Shown here in pieces: positions 50,863-63,249 of a stretch of DNA of 64,000 nt. Position numbers and translations under genes: made by a program. The notes under the pieces were generated by a model. It was not told the DNA's origin. It saw only the letters and a list, made by a program, of their open reading frames with translations, and did no database searches. The DNA comes from Paramecium octaurelia (taxonomy: Eukaryota; Ciliophora; Oligohymenophorea; Peniculida; Parameciidae): contig CAJJDP010000009.1 in NCBI GenBank assembly GCA_905182995.1, positions 164,365 through 228,364 on the forward strand, read 5' to 3'. Every line of letters begins with the position of its first letter. Within the stretch, counting starts at the first letter, position 1.

Positions 50863-51277
50863 TCATCTTTAGTTTTCTTTCTTTAAGCTCTCACGTAAAC
50901 GAATTCTTTATTTCAAATAAATAGCTACCTTTCTTTTGCTGATCTTTCCATATCTCCAATTTCATCACTTCCCAAACGATACATCACAAACAATATTACT
51001 CCAGCAAACCATCCCATATAAATGCAAAAATAAAAAGCATTTTTCAACCTTAATTCTCTTGATTATGGTTTCAATTCTTCATCCAGCTTCTGACTATCGA
51101 TTAATTGTGCATTTACTTTTGAGCCAATTGTTCTCGAGTCAATTGGGGACCTCTTTGAAAATCTTTGAAATCCTGTTTCTGTCCTTTGAAATTGTATTTG
51201 GGAGGAGCGTCTATCTTCTATCCTCCTTTTACAACATTCTCATAAAAATTCTTATAGATGTTCCTTAATTTTTACAT
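50863..51277 (-). CDS. Small single-span membrane protein
   Basis: A 122-residue protein with introns 51094-51116 and 50906-50928. The N-terminal half is basic and polar (KYNFKGQKQDFKDFQRG), then one transmembrane helix (FYFCIYMGWFAGVILFVMY) at about residues 78-97, and a charged tail (MERSAKERIRLRESLKKE). The single-span, basic design is seen in small mitochondrial assembly factors, but no family motif was found. Its start is 42 bp from the divergent MORN gene. Confidence 0.8.
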
Positions 51278-51319
51278 TAATTATTATTTATATCTACCCT
51301 CAATTTTTATTATAACTAA

Positions 51320-52373
51320 ATGGGACAATAGTGTTGTAATCTCAAAAGTGGCTATATTCCTGATTAGATACCAATAAACATTTATACTCCAGAACAAGTC
51401 GATTATCAAGGAATTTAAACCACTAAATATGCGCTAGAAGAAGTCAGTTAGGGTTTCAATGATGATTAAAGCAACCGAAATATAATTGAAGATGAGCATT
51501 TACCATCGGATGCTATGAAACTAAACGAAATTCCTAAACAAGATAATCAAATAGCGGAATCAATTCGACAATAACTTGGCTCTATCAAACTAAATTATGA
51601 CTCTGAGTATCCAATTTATCAGCCCATATAAATTGTAAATTACAAACCAAATGGAGATATCAATTCAATTGTCATTTATGAAGGCTAATGGTATAAACAA
51701 AAAAGAAATGGAGCTGGAATCCAATACTATCCTGATGGTTCAATTTATGAAGGTCACTGGTGCCATAACAAGCACGATGGATTTGGCAGAATCATCTATG
51801 CAGATGGCGAATATTACATAGGAGAATGGAGACTAGGACAAACGCATGGTGAAGGAACCTTAGTTACTAAGCAGTTGACTTACATAGGAAAGTGGGAAGA
51901 TGATTTATAAGTATTTTTATTTTGTATTCAGAATGGACAAGGCTATGAGAAGAAAACCAACGGAACTACTTATGAAGGACAATTCAAAAATGGACGGAAA
52001 CATGGATCAGGCTTAGTAAAATATTCAGATAATTCCTAATACAAAGGAAATTTTGTGGAAGATCGTTATGAGGGTATTGGAGAATACAGATGGAGTGATG
52101 GTCGAACTTATGGAGGAGAATGGATAAACAACTACATGAATGGTAAAGGAGAGATGAGATACCCAAATGGAGATAAATATATAGGTATTGCAGTTAAATA
52201 TTCTAGGTCATTTTAAGAATGATAAAAAACATGGATTAGGAAAATTCATTCAAGCAAACGGTAGATCTATTGAAGGAGAATGGGAGGAAGGGAAATTAAA
52301 TGGAGAAGCTAAAATAACAGAACCTAATGGAGAATCCTTTTTTGCAAATTTTAAAAACGATTAAATTATTTGA
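51320..52373 (+). CDS. MORN-repeat protein 2, N-terminal MGQQCC
   Basis: A 336-residue paralog-like protein of the gene at 37307. About eight MORN repeats from residue ~115: VIYEGQWYKQKRNGAGI, SIYEGHWCHNKHDGFGR, EYYIGEWRLGQTHGEG, RTYGGEWINNYMNGKGE. The N-terminus MGQQCCNLKSG is again a candidate for myristoylation plus palmitoylation. Introns 51911-51931 and 52185-52206; the first is 21 nt and would stay in frame with no TGA if retained, adding seven residues. Both MORN genes sit head-to-head with a minus-strand gene at very short distance. Confidence 0.92.
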
Positions 52374-52884
52374 CATATACTTTAAATAAATATTAAATAA
52401 AATAAAGAATTGAAATTTCTATTTCAACATCTTATTAGAAAAGATCAACTAAATTGAAGAGGTTATTTGCAATCCCTTTTATTTTTGATTAATATTAAAA
52501 TATCTGAAAATCTGTAGCAAGTATATAAATGGGATAAGACAATTTATAATTTCAAAGTTGTTATTTCAAAATGAAGAGTTGAGATTGTAGAATTAAAAAT
52601 GACCAACCTATATAAGTTTATTTAATTTTAAAAAAAGGATTAGTTAATAAATAATAACAACATTAATTTGTTTGAATAACAAAGAAATTAGAATTATATT
52701 TTATTAATTTTTGCCATCTGTCTTATTGAGTTGATTATTTGTAAATCTGGGTATATAGATAAATTATCCATCAATTTCTTAATCTTTGGTGTGCAGTAGT
52801 GAATTTTTTCATTTTTTTAAGTGAATTTGGTTAAATCTGTTTAGAGTATTAAAAATATCATTAATTTTATTAATTCAAATTTGG
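52374..52884. other. Intergenic spacer
   Basis: About 510 bp of AT-rich DNA between two forward genes. No frame or repeat supported. Confidence 0.6.
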
Positions 52885-54318
52885 ATGAGCTCCCTCTTTG
52901 TCAAATGTTTATAATGCAATCAAAGACCAGCAACAATAAAATGTCAATAGTGTAAAATTGGCTAAGTTGTAAGATTATGCTACAGCTGTGATTCACAGGT
53001 GCATAATAGATAGGGACCTATTGGTTAGCAACATAAGACAGAAATCATTCCTTATTAAGGTAATAATGCAAATATAATGTGTCGTAGAAATGTATTAAAA
53101 AGCTCCACAATCAGCAGGCTAAACAAACTTGGGAAATAAATTTGAAAATACTCAAAATGCTCAAAAAAAATAATAACCTTAACAGTCATAATAATCTTAG
53201 GGGCAATTTAAATTTGCAGCCACCACTAAATAAGAACCACCCTAATTCGCTTAGAAGCCAGTAACAAATGTGGCAAAACCACTTCAACAACCTGCTACAA
53301 GGGAAATCAATTTCTCTGGCACAAGATCAAACAATAAGCCAAGATATGATTAAAAAGAAGAGGAACAATACAATAGTTCACAAAAGAATTCGGTAATTGA
53401 TGTATCATTACCTCTAATAGGACTAAAAGGCTTCATTAAATAACCAATTGAAGGAGGAACAAGATACATGTCAACAACTTAAAAAAGAACTAAAATAAGC
53501 TTAAGATTAATTGAATTCCCTAAATAAAGAAGTTGAGAAGAAGATGTAAATAGCATTGATTTAATTCTTTAGCAAGGCATCCCAATAGGATCTTGAGAAA
53601 AAACTTAATGATTTAAAGAAGGAAGGGGCTGAAGAGAAAAAGAAAACTTAGTAGTTGAGTGAGGATGTTAAAAAGTTGAAAGACCAATTGAAGAATGCTG
53701 AAGCTTAAACCCAAAAGAAGTTGGATTAACAAAAGAAATAATATGAAAAGTAAATGCAAGAAATGGAATAGACTATAAATGAAAAACAATAATAAATTGA
53801 TGAGATTGCTTAAGAATTCTAGAATTACAATCTAGAAGATATTTAGGCTAAAATGGAAGAGATGGCAAATGATATCAATATGAAAGACTAGATTATTGAA
53901 TAATTGCAAACCCAATTGTAAAAAGGCGAAGGCCATTAGAATGGGGATGGATAAGATGGAGATAAGGAAGAAATCATAGCTTAGATAGAGCAGAAGGATT
54001 AAGAAATCAAGAAACTGGAGGACTTAATTGAGAACTTCAAATAATTGTACTAGCATATGTTGGATGAAAAATAAGTCATTATGGAAGAGAATGAAAAATT
54101 GGCAAATGAGAATAATCAATTCAGAGAAATATTTAGTGTATTATTAATAATAAGTGAAATAGTAAAACTTACACTTGTTTGGAATTGATCCTAATTAATT
54201 GGAGGAGGAAGGCGAAGGAGAAGGCGAAGACGGAGAAGGGTATTAGCAAGAGGAAGGTATATATTAGACTCTATTAGGTGAGATAATTGAAGAAGATGAG
54301 ACCAATGATACGTCTTGA
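52885..54318 (+). CDS. B-box-type zinc finger plus coiled-coil protein
   Basis: A 452-residue protein. The first ~50 residues hold a B-box-like zinc site: CLQCNQRPATIKCQQC, then CYSCDSQVH and a His in QQHKTEI. A Gln/Pro-rich disordered region follows to about residue 170, then coiled coil (QQLKKELKQAQDQLNSLNK onward) to ~420, ending in an acidic Gly/Glu tail (EEEGEGEGEDGEG). There is no RING, so it is not a complete TRIM protein. Introns 53060-53087, 53393-53420 and 54136-54154. For the second intron a shorter version starting at 53402 also keeps the frame. Confidence 0.85.
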
Positions 54319-54620
54319 TAATATATAGTATCATTTTCCACAAATATCATTACAACTTCTTATTTTCCACTTCTCCCCATCTTTTGTTATGGTTACATCA
54401 TCCGAACCTACTAACTATTATAATATTTAAATTATATTACTATTGTTTATAATGAGGAGTACATCAAATAAGATATTTAAATGGTTATTTTAACCTTAAT
54501 AAATTTTATAATAATTATATGGTTACATCATATATTTACAGTGATACTGACATGAGAATTCAAATTTAAATACTTTAAATTGTAAACTTAAATGATTTCA
54601 ATTGATTATCATATATATAT
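54319..54620. other. Convergent intergenic spacer
   Basis: 302 bp of AT-rich DNA between convergent stops; no feature seen. Confidence 0.6.
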
Positions 54621-55873
54621 TCACATTTCTAGTAGACTTATTTAAAAGATTTCTTTTTCGAAATTACATTCATCATAGATATGCTTAATTGTTCTTTTGT
54701 TTTATTTTTAAAGTGGTCTAATCACATAAGCAGTTTAGCAATCTAAAATAACTAGAAATGTACATTGTAGAAATCTCTGTAATCTTTTGAAGTACAATTC
54801 CTTCCATTGGGAATCGATGTCTCCATGACCTCCATTTTCCACCAACCAAACCGAGAATAAATGATGGGCATTCTAAGCTAATTGTTCAGCATGAACAACA
54901 TTAATCATAGAGTCAGCTCCTCCATGGAGTAAGTAGACCGGGGCTGTCACGTCAACTATGTAATCAAGATTAGGAAATATATCATTATATGATGTGTGAT
55001 CAATGGTAGGGTCAATCACTCTCAGTCCACTTGACAAACCAGAATGAATGATCAATCCTCCAACATCATGCCTCGAGGCTAGGTTAGTGCTTGGTCCAGA
55101 TCCAATACTATAGCCATAGATTATAATGTTCCTTGGTTCAAATTGCAATTGATCGACTAAAAAGATGTAGGCTGATTCAATGTCATATAGCAAGTTTATA
55201 TCAGTAGGATAACCAGTGCTTTAGCCATAGCCCGAATAATCATAGGAGAATAGGTTGATTTTACACTCCATGACGATATCAACATACGTATCAAACATCA
55301 AACCGATATCTGTAGAATTGCCGTGACTGTATAGAATAATCTATTCGCTGTTTTAAAATTCAATATAAATAGACGCAATCAAATTGCCAGACTTGGACTC
55401 TAACACATAGCTAGAAATAGGCAATCCAGGATTATTATCAATCTCCATAGCCTTCAATTCATTGCTTATAAAATTAAACTCTTGTGAGGGATATTAACTT
55501 ATGTATTATATTGTTCATACTCTTAATTCTTTGGGTTTCTTAATTGTTACTTATATTCTGCACTTTATAGAGTATTGTAGTATTTAATCCTTGGGGAAAT
55601 AATGGAAAGATGTTCCTTCGTTAATTGATGCGACTGTCTAATCGGCTATTTGACTTGTATTAGCGGTGATTGTGGTTCATCTAAAGTCCTAGATCTGTCT
55701 TCTTGCATTGGGGACAGAGTAATAGTTTTTATTACTTCATTTCTGTTTCGTATTAAATAACCTACTTCTGGGGGGTTGAACGCAACGTATTGAACTATAG
55801 TCGATCTGAGACATCTAATAACTGACAATAGCTTAAACAATCCAGTCAAAATTCTTTGAAAAATCAAATACAT
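54621..55873 (-). CDS. ABHD17-like alpha/beta hydrolase
   Basis: A 409-residue serine hydrolase. In animals ABHD17 proteins remove palmitate from membrane proteins such as Ras and PSD-95. The core from about residue 140 has IILYSHGNSTDIGLMFDTYV, FSYDYSGYGQSTGYPTD, nucleophile elbow IIYGYSIGSGPS (Ser), VYLLHGGADSMI (Asp) and VENGGHGDIDSQ (His). The N-terminal part contains the family's FNPPEVGYLI segment, but the usual N-terminal Cys cluster is missing; instead there is a hydrophobic stretch from residue 1 (MYLIFQRILTGLFKLL). One intron, 55498-55520. The start at 55873 is the first ATG after an in-frame TGA. Confidence 0.9.
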
Positions 55874-56323
55874 ATATAATGAAATTATAAATTTTATCAA
55901 TCACCCAAATTACAACCAATTTCTTCATCAAAGTGGATAATTTTCGATATTTACAATAGCATATTAGTCATAACTCTGTATCTTCAAGATTCAATTCATT
56001 AATAATCGTAATAACCTAATTAATAAAAACTTAATATATCAGATATCATAGAATCAATCAAAAAGATGAAAACTACATTTTTAGAATAAACTAATATTAT
56101 CATTAATTCAAACAAGAATATAGTTATAAGAATATCTATTATATGAATTGATACGTTTTCAAGATTGGTTCAACTACTTACAAGGTTAGAATACGAAATT
56201 TTAGAATAAACGATTTTGTTTATCTCAATCAAAGCCAAAATTCTCTAATTATAATTAGTTATGTATTATCATTGCAGAATATTATTTAACATATATATAA
56301 TTATATATAATTTATGCATTTTA
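55874..56323. other. Intergenic spacer
   Basis: 450 bp, AT-rich, between two minus-strand genes. No gene supported. Confidence 0.6.
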
Positions 56324-57021
56324 TCATGAATTTTTACTATGATATTGGGGTTATTAATTACCTTGAACTTCTTGATGTTTATGATGAGTTGGATTTTCTA
56401 CTTTCACTTGATGATTTCCTGGATTACCTTCTATTTTATCTGTTTTTTTTGAAATTCCTACTTCTTCTTCTAGATTTTGATGAAGAAGAAGAAGATTTGG
56501 ATGAAGAGGATGATCTTCTTCTTTTTCTATCTCTTCTTTATCTTAATTCTTTTGTAACATACATTACCTTTTAGCATCACTCGGAGTTCTTGACATAGGA
56601 CATTCCTTTTTGATGTGGCCTTTCTTGTAACATCTGTAGCATGTTTCTCGCAAATCGCCTTGATTTATGATGATAACTCAAACCTTCCTTGCATTCATTT
56701 GCCCAATGGCCTTTGCGTCCACAATTGAAACACACATCTCTGGCTGTTGGTCCTCTTACACCTGAAGGTCGATCATCTTATCATCACACGATCAAATGTC
56801 ATCCTACCTCTTTGTTTAACAGTGACACGATCACCACCTATCCTTCGCCCGTCCGTTTATGATATTGCCTACTTAGCCTCATCTGAAGCTTCAAATTCAA
56901 TGAAGGCATGTGTGCTTCGTAGATCAATATCCTTTATCTTCCCATACTTCTCAAACTCCTGCTACAAATCTTCCCGCCTTATTTTAGATCCCAATCTTCC
57001 TACATAAATTTATCGACTCAT
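56324..57021 (-). CDS. SR splicing factor with RRM and two CCHC zinc knuckles
   Basis: A 196-residue RNA-binding protein. One RRM (IYVGRLGSKIRREDL, RNP1-like HAFIEFEA) is followed by two CCHC knuckles (CFNCGRKGHWANEC and CYRCYKKGHIKKEC) and an Arg/Ser-rich tail (RRRSSSSSKSSSS and later RKSSSESRKS). This RRM-CCHC-RS order matches SRSF7/RSZ-type factors; plant RSZ33-type proteins also have two knuckles. Introns 56777-56807 (31 nt, the longest found here), 56659-56683, 56542-56567 and 56337-56361. A 21-nt GT...AG stretch inside the RS tail was kept as coding because removing it shortens the RS region. Confidence 0.93.
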
Positions 57022-57127
57022 TTCTACTATTGCCAAATGTAATTATAAATAAATATATTTTCAATAATATTTTTTCTGTCCTTCAAAATTTATTAAATCC
57101 ATTGGACTGCTTTTAAACCTCTATATT

Positions 57128-57289
57128 TCAACCTTAATTTCTAGCTACTACTTTCTTAGTTAATCTATCTTATCTCCTATATGAAAATAATGAGTCATTA
57201 TCTGAAATTACGAACTTATCCTCCTTATCTATATAAGATTTACCTCTTGATACTACAAGTTTCCAATTAAATTCATTATTATCCTTCAT
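57128..57289 (-). CDS. Possible 53-residue protein
   Basis: A short ATG-to-TGA frame, MKDNNEFNWKLVVSRGKSYI onward, with mixed composition and no low complexity. Only the frame supports it. It could also extend through a 23-nt intron-like sequence toward the SR-factor promoter. It may be chance. Confidence 0.3.
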
Positions 57290-57920
57290 TTTTTACAAAG
57301 ATTTGTGATTAAAATGTGAAATATTTTAATAAATAAAATTTCATTTTTGTAAAAACAGAAAAATACAATAAAATTCAATCTTTTATATATTTATAGATGT
57401 TGAATATTTATGTTTGAATTTCCTTGATACCATATTTAATAATAGATGTTTATGTTCAATAAATATGTAGCATTCTTTCTTTTTATAACTTTTATTCTAG
57501 GGAAATTAATACCAAATAGCCAAATAGATTAATAAATCTTTAAATTCAAATCCACTATCAAATTCAAATTCATAGAATTACAATGTTATCATCATAATTA
57601 ATGAAGTATTTTGTTTAAATTAATATTTTAAATAATTATCATCAATCAAAATTCCTAAAAGTATTACTGTTTTAAATATTAATTTCTCTCTTAACTGATG
57701 AACCAAATCAATATAATTTGCATAATGAATATATTGCAATCACAATATATTAGCATAAATTGAATTATTTCTAATATTATGCCCACACGAAATATGAACA
57801 TATTAGTATATTTATTTTATCTCAAGCAGTTACATTACTATAGTATTCATCAGATACTTTTCAATATTGCTAAGAGTTAAATGAATTAATGCAAAAGAAG
57901 GATAATTTTAATTAACTATT
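57290..57920. other. Intergenic spacer
   Basis: 631 bp of AT-rich DNA upstream of the sirtuin gene; no gene, repeat or RNA supported. Confidence 0.55.
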
Positions 57921-59024
57921 ATGGACTATTAGGAACCAAAATAATACTAAAAATTTGATTGGGAAGAATTTAATAGAAAAAGAGCTATTGAAAAAGAATA
58001 GTATGATAGAATATCAAAAGAGATTCAAGAAACATAGGAAAGATCAAAACAAACTTTAGATAGCTTGGAGATCACATTCAAGAATCTTGATGAAGCAAAA
58101 GCTTAAGCTAGATAAACTGTCAATAACATTGATAAGTTTAAAAAACAGTTCAGTGATGCTATGGATAAATTATTGGATAATATTGGAAGATCATTTGGGG
58201 CCAATGTGATTAAATCAGATGAATAAAATCCTAAAACTGCCCAAGAAGTTACTGTTGAATAAGCGTAAAAACTTATGACTAAGAATGTCTTAATATTATG
58301 TGGAGCTGGTTTAAGTCATGCAAGCGGTGTTCCAACGTTTAGAGGCGAAGATGGGTACTGGACAAAAGGAAAAGATACATTCGAATGCCAAAAGGTATTG
58401 ACAAAAGAGTTTTTAATAAGCAACCCAGACTTATGTTGGGAGTGGCATAAAGACTTTTAAAAAATGCTAATTAATAAAAAGCCTAACGCAGGACATATCG
58501 CAATTGCAAATTATAAAAAAAAGAATCCAAATACATTAATAGTGTCATAAAATATTGATAATATTCTTACCTCTATACTTCCTTAAAAATAAATCAAGCA
58601 TGGCCATTATGAATCCATATATGAAATCCATGGTAACATCAAATATATGAGATGCTCCAAAGAATGCACTCTAGAAAAAGATCAATTAGCCATTCTATAT
58701 GATATGCCCGATCTAACTAAGTAGTTAAGACCAAAATGCCCAAATTGTGGAGAAGATGCAAGACCTCATATTTTATTCTTTGATGAATCCTATACTAACG
58801 AAAATTGTAGGATTCAGTAGTTATAGGAAAAGTATGATGCCTATGATACTATCATTGTAGTTGGCACAATGCTTGAAACAGGATGTGCTAAATCAACAGT
58901 TTGTAAGTTTATTAAAAAAAAGGCCACTATAATTGAAATTAACCCAGAACCTATTATTGAAGTTGGAAATACTTATCAAATAAAGGGAAAATCAGAAGAA
59001 ATCTTACCAAAATTATTAAAATGA
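57921..59024 (+). CDS. Sirtuin (Sir2-family NAD-dependent deacylase)
   Basis: Sirtuins remove acyl groups from Lys using NAD. The 367-residue intron-free product has a charged, coiled-coil N-terminal extension of about 118 residues, then the catalytic core: LCGAGLSHASGVPTFRG, VSQNIDNI, YEIHGNI with the catalytic His, zinc Cys in MRCSKEC and CPNCGE, RPHILFFDE, and VVGTMLETGCA. GAGLSHASGVPTFRG differs slightly from the usual GAGxSxxSGIPDFR, with Thr in place of Asp. QNIDNI matches the common QNIDxL motif. The end is IEINPEP. Compartment unclear; no obvious transit peptide. Confidence 0.95.
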
Positions 59025-59194
59025 AATTTGATTTGAAGATAATTGGTAAAATTCTTGAATTTAAGAATATAATTTAAAAAGTATGTATCTATGCTATTTT
59101 TAATTGAATATATTCTATTGTTATTATTTATTTTTAGAATAACCTGATTCCTAACTAAATGAATATGGTTAGAAATTATTTATATATAATAGAC

Positions 59195-59724
59195 TCACAA
59201 TTAATATACATTATTATCCCATCTAAAAGTATTACATTCATTAATGTTATCTCCTAACTTTATAGCCAGATCAGTTGACAATATTCCAAATTCAAGATCA
59301 TTTAGACTCACTTTATAATAAAGTAAATTATCCTTTATAAACAATTAATTTGCTTCGAAGTTTTCTGAATATCCATTCTATGCTATCTAATATATATCAT
59401 TCACATTACTATTTTCCATTAATTATCTAAAAGTTAAATATCATTATATATTATTGGAGTGGAATGTACTTTGACAAAATTGAATTCTCCCCAACATTTA
59501 GATACATATTTATAATCTTCATGTCTTCCAGTCTTATTTTTTGTCAAGTTCTTGTAAAAGAATTACTATTATTATTTCTTAAATCATACAAAAAATCTGG
59601 CATCCTTAATACTTGAGGTAAAGTTTTTAGGTTCTGTTTCTTCTAAATAAAGGAATCCTTTATGATCTACAAACATAAAATAATCTCTATAAAAGACACT
59701 CATTCGATATTTGAGTTTATTCAT
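59195..59724 (-). CDS. UPF0598 family protein (C8orf82-like)
   Basis: A 160-residue protein matching the UPF0598 family, of unknown function and found in animals and protists. Motifs: FYRDYFMFVDHKGFLYLEE, KNFTSSIKDARFFQFFY, then CWGEFNFVKVHSTPIIYND, and LAIKLGDNINECNTFRWDN at the end. Introns 59566-59589 and 59387-59409. It is shorter than human C8orf82 (216 residues) mainly at the N-terminus, so a targeting leader is absent or in an unseen exon. Identification is from memory of the family's signature. Confidence 0.85.
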
Positions 59725-59794
59725 TATTAAGTTGTTTGAAAATTGTATTTTAATTTAATATAATTGAAAAAAGTTTAATTCTTTGTTTATTTAG

Positions 59795-60750
59795 TCAATC
59801 TTATTGTCCCTCATGAATTTTTTGGGATTTAGATAAGAGAAGGCTAGCATTCTGAGCTTAATTTTAATATGCTTAAATTGAGTTTTTTCTTTTACACTTT
59901 TTAACATTAAATACATACATGAGTATTTTTAGTGTATAAATTTAGGTATTTTTTAAAATCATAATTACGTAATGCTCTTGATTAGGAATCTATTAGATAA
60001 TCATTTGGTATCTTTGAATATGTTAAGAGTAAATCTTATTATTTTCATTTTTTTCATAGATATATAATGCTGATGATTTTTTAAAGGCAAAATAATAATA
60101 CTCTTTAATATTAGAAACAAATACATCTATATGATTTAGATTATCCAAAATTGTAACTTAGTTATCTTCACAATGCACTTTGGTATTATGTAATTTTCAA
60201 ACTTCGAAACTATTTATTTTATTTAAGCACATCACATTTCCTTTCATTATATCTACATTTTCTAAAATATTTTTTACTTCCTCAATATTTCATTCAATTA
60301 AACGTGTCATATCCATTTAACTTTTCGCAGAGATTTCATTTAATTTCCTAGATTTTAAATTTTAAATATTAACGCAAAATGATAATTATAAAAGCTATGA
60401 TTCTTGTTTGTTCTATCTTTTCACTATTTCTCTAAGAAACCTGATTATTTAATGATTAAATGATTCTATTCATTATAATTTTTTAAATAGAATTTAAGAA
60501 TAAAATAATAATTTATAAATTCCTATTCAAAAATAAATTTATGAATTGTTTCAATAAAATATTAAATTTAGGATTCTTATAAATAGCTATAACCTTTTCG
60601 TCTAATAGAAGATATATTTTCTGTCATTTAGAATGAAGATACATTTTTTAGAACTTATTATAAAAACATCAGATTTTGAACATTAAGAATCAGAAATTGT
60701 ATTTTTTTTATCTTCAATTCTATTGTTTTTATACAGAATTCTGTTCCTTA
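59795..60750 (-). pseudogene. Decayed protein-coding gene
   Basis: On the minus strand a frame runs from about 60450 to the stop at 59795, broken by two in-frame TGA codons (60290-60292 and 60197-60199). Both fit loss of a TGG Trp codon (contexts RLIE-stop-NIEEVKN and SFEV-stop-KLHNTK). Upstream, a second frame (about 60440-60750, with MTENISSIRRKGYSYLQ) joins it only through a one-base shift near 60440 with no intron fit. The combined text has normal protein composition and coiled-coil and possible beta-propeller-like parts, but no family was recognised. It lies between UPF0598 and PP2C genes on the same strand. Confidence 0.6.
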
Positions 60751-60939
60751 GTTAGAGAATTTTAAAATTCACTTATCTCGAAAATCTTTCTTATTATCTC
60801 AATGTTATGAGTTTTAATCTATATTTAGTTATCTCCAAAGAAGGGAAAAAGAAGATAACAGATATTTCTTAAATGTGTTTTATTTTATATTATGAAAATG
60901 ATTAAGTTTTTAAATTAATTGTTTATTAATTAATTATTA

Positions 60940-62427
60940 TCAAATGATATAGCTAGATTTGACTTTATTTGTTTATTCATCCTAACAGGATTTTTTGTTT
61001 TATTGTTATTTTAATATTCGATGCTAAAAGTTTTGGACTAAGGCTGATTTGATATTATTATTTATGGAAGTATTTTAATTGCAATAATTTAGACTGCTAA
61101 ATTACGAAAAGTTTTCATCATTTCTTTTTGGGATTTGTTGGCTATTTAGTATAAATTAAAAAATTACCTTATTCTTGGTCTACTATTGATATGATAGGTT
61201 TCTTCAATTCTTTCAACAGAATTACTATAGGTACATCTGATTTCTTTCTACTCTTCTTTTTAGGCATTTATTTAAAAAGCAACAATCAACAAAGTAACAT
61301 TATCACTACTTTTTTTATTGATTGCTTCTTTCAATACAGAATCAACAGCCGTAGATAATACTGAATGTAAGTTAGATTTTGTATTATTTTAAATATCTTG
61401 CCAAATTATATTAACTACATCTCCAGATGACATTTTATCAAAGATTCCATCACCTAAACATAAGCGAATATTATTTACATCCCAAAACAATGAAATCATG
61501 ATCTTAATTAATTTTAAATATTTTGACATCTGGTTCAGATATCACAACTTTTGAATTTCCACCAAACTATTCAAATTTAGCTTCAATGTCTCCAAAAGTT
61601 CTTGACACTGATAACCTCCCTGGCATAACTCTAACTGGTCCTGTAACTTAAGTTCCTTCTTCATTAATTCCTTATGTTTGATATATTTTTCCTCCTCCTC
61701 TCTGGATTCTCTCTGCTTCTGTTTCTGGTTTATGATCAATCGATAAATTTGTCACTCTTTTCCCTTTTTGAGAACTTAGTACAGCTCTACTATCTCCAAC
61801 ATTAGCAACATAGCAAATGTCTCCAACAATTAAACAAACTATTGCGCATGAACCACTTCTTTCTTGAATTCCTTTTGAATATTGATCTAATGCAAAAGCT
61901 AAAAAATGATTTTCTGCTGCTTCAAATCCTTTTCTTATTGCTCCTACAGGGTTCCAAGGAAATTCAGGTTCTTTTATTACAAATTAATGTAAAGTATCTC
62001 TCAAAAAGTCAGCACAAGCTGCTCCTCCATGACCATCATAAACTCCAAAAAATGAACATTTAGGCCAGTTTTCTGTTGCTCTATTTTATGGTTTCACTAT
62101 ATTCAAAATTATAGAGACTCTATCTTCATTATAATCTCTAACAATTCCTTAATTTGTATTAGCAGCATAAGCTCTAATTATCCCATTTCGACCTGATGAG
62201 CATTTTGTTGGTTCATAATTAGGCAAGACAGTTTATTTTTTGAATGATTACTCTTCCAAACTTGAAAAATTTAACTCTAATGTTTTTTTCACAGGTTGCT
62301 TTATTAATGGAGACGCATCATATTTTTAATAGGATTTATTTTGGCTCTCAAATGGTCGCTTAGGGTTTGTGTCTTTCTACAAATATTTATTCAAAAAAGA
62401 AGGGGCATCCCTTGAATTATAATTCAT
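60940..62427 (-). CDS. PP2C-type Ser/Thr protein phosphatase
   Basis: Metal-dependent phosphatase of the PPM family, 478 residues. Motifs in order: AANTNQGIVRDYNEDRVSI, CSFFGVYDGHGGAACADFL with metal Asp, SGSCAIVCLIVGD, CYVANVGDSRAVLSSQKGK, LSIDHKPETEAERIQRGGG, RLSVSRTFGDIEAK, ISEPDVKIFKI, FIVLGCDGIFDKMSS and SSDNVTLLIVAF. The N-terminal ~90 residues are polar; the C-terminal ~110 residues are Gln/Asn-rich. Introns 61454-61478 (splitting LGC/DGIFDK) and 61142-61167. Without the second intron the frame stays open for several hundred bases more, because only TGA stops. Confidence 0.94.
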
Positions 62428-63240
62428 TAGTTATATTATTAAATTTGAATTTATATTTACATAATGACCAACGGATATTTTCTAAATCATATTAACTTTT
62501 AATCTTAAAATCACATCATTAAATTAAAGTTCTTTTGCCATCTCCTTCGTATAACCAGATTACTTAAGGATTTTTCATAACAGTAATAAATTTTTATCTA
62601 AGAAAAATATCAAAAGTAAGAGACAGCAGTAAAGATAATTATTAGCATACCTTTAATAATTAATTCAAAAATGTGTCTTATTCAAAGAAATAATCTAAAT
62701 AATGAAAATATATTAGTAGTTAATATGCTTTGAAAGCCTTGATAAACTTCAAAAGAAAACTTATTCCTTAAATTTTAATAAAAAATTAATATAATTAACT
62801 CATAATAACCGAGCTTTCATATTTTTGATAAATTAATTTGGCCATAATACATTTTCAATTCAATAGATTCTAATCAACCAAACTCTATACATTCCTTTAA
62901 ATACATTTTAATTATCTGAATAAATTGATATCTCCACTTGGCTTAACTATCCATTTGAATTCAAATTTATTAGAAATTTATAACAAAGTAAATTATATGA
63001 GCCATTAATAATAATTAAAATCTGAATATAATTCTTAATTTCTTAATAATTTGAAGTTATTATAATAATTAGATAAATATAAACCAATAGATTATAATTT
63101 GATTCCTCATATTTCCTACTCAAACATTCAACTAAGTAAACTTTATTTCTTCACAAAACATCAGTTTTATGAGCCAACCACAAAATGATATAAATTGATT
63201 ATATTGTAATAATTATATAATTGAATTTTCACACTTTTTG
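62428..63240. other. Intergenic spacer
   Basis: About 800 bp of very AT-rich DNA upstream of PP2C. No gene, repeat or RNA could be supported. Confidence 0.55.
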
Positions 63241-63249
63241 GAGGATACA

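Noticed and set aside
56314-56574. Plus-strand frame with Leu and Asp/Glu runs
   Set aside because: It is the antisense of the Arg/Ser-rich tail of the SR factor on the minus strand.
61542-62063. Short standard-code frames on both strands
   Set aside because: They lie within the PP2C gene, which is confirmed by ordered catalytic motifs in table-6 translation.
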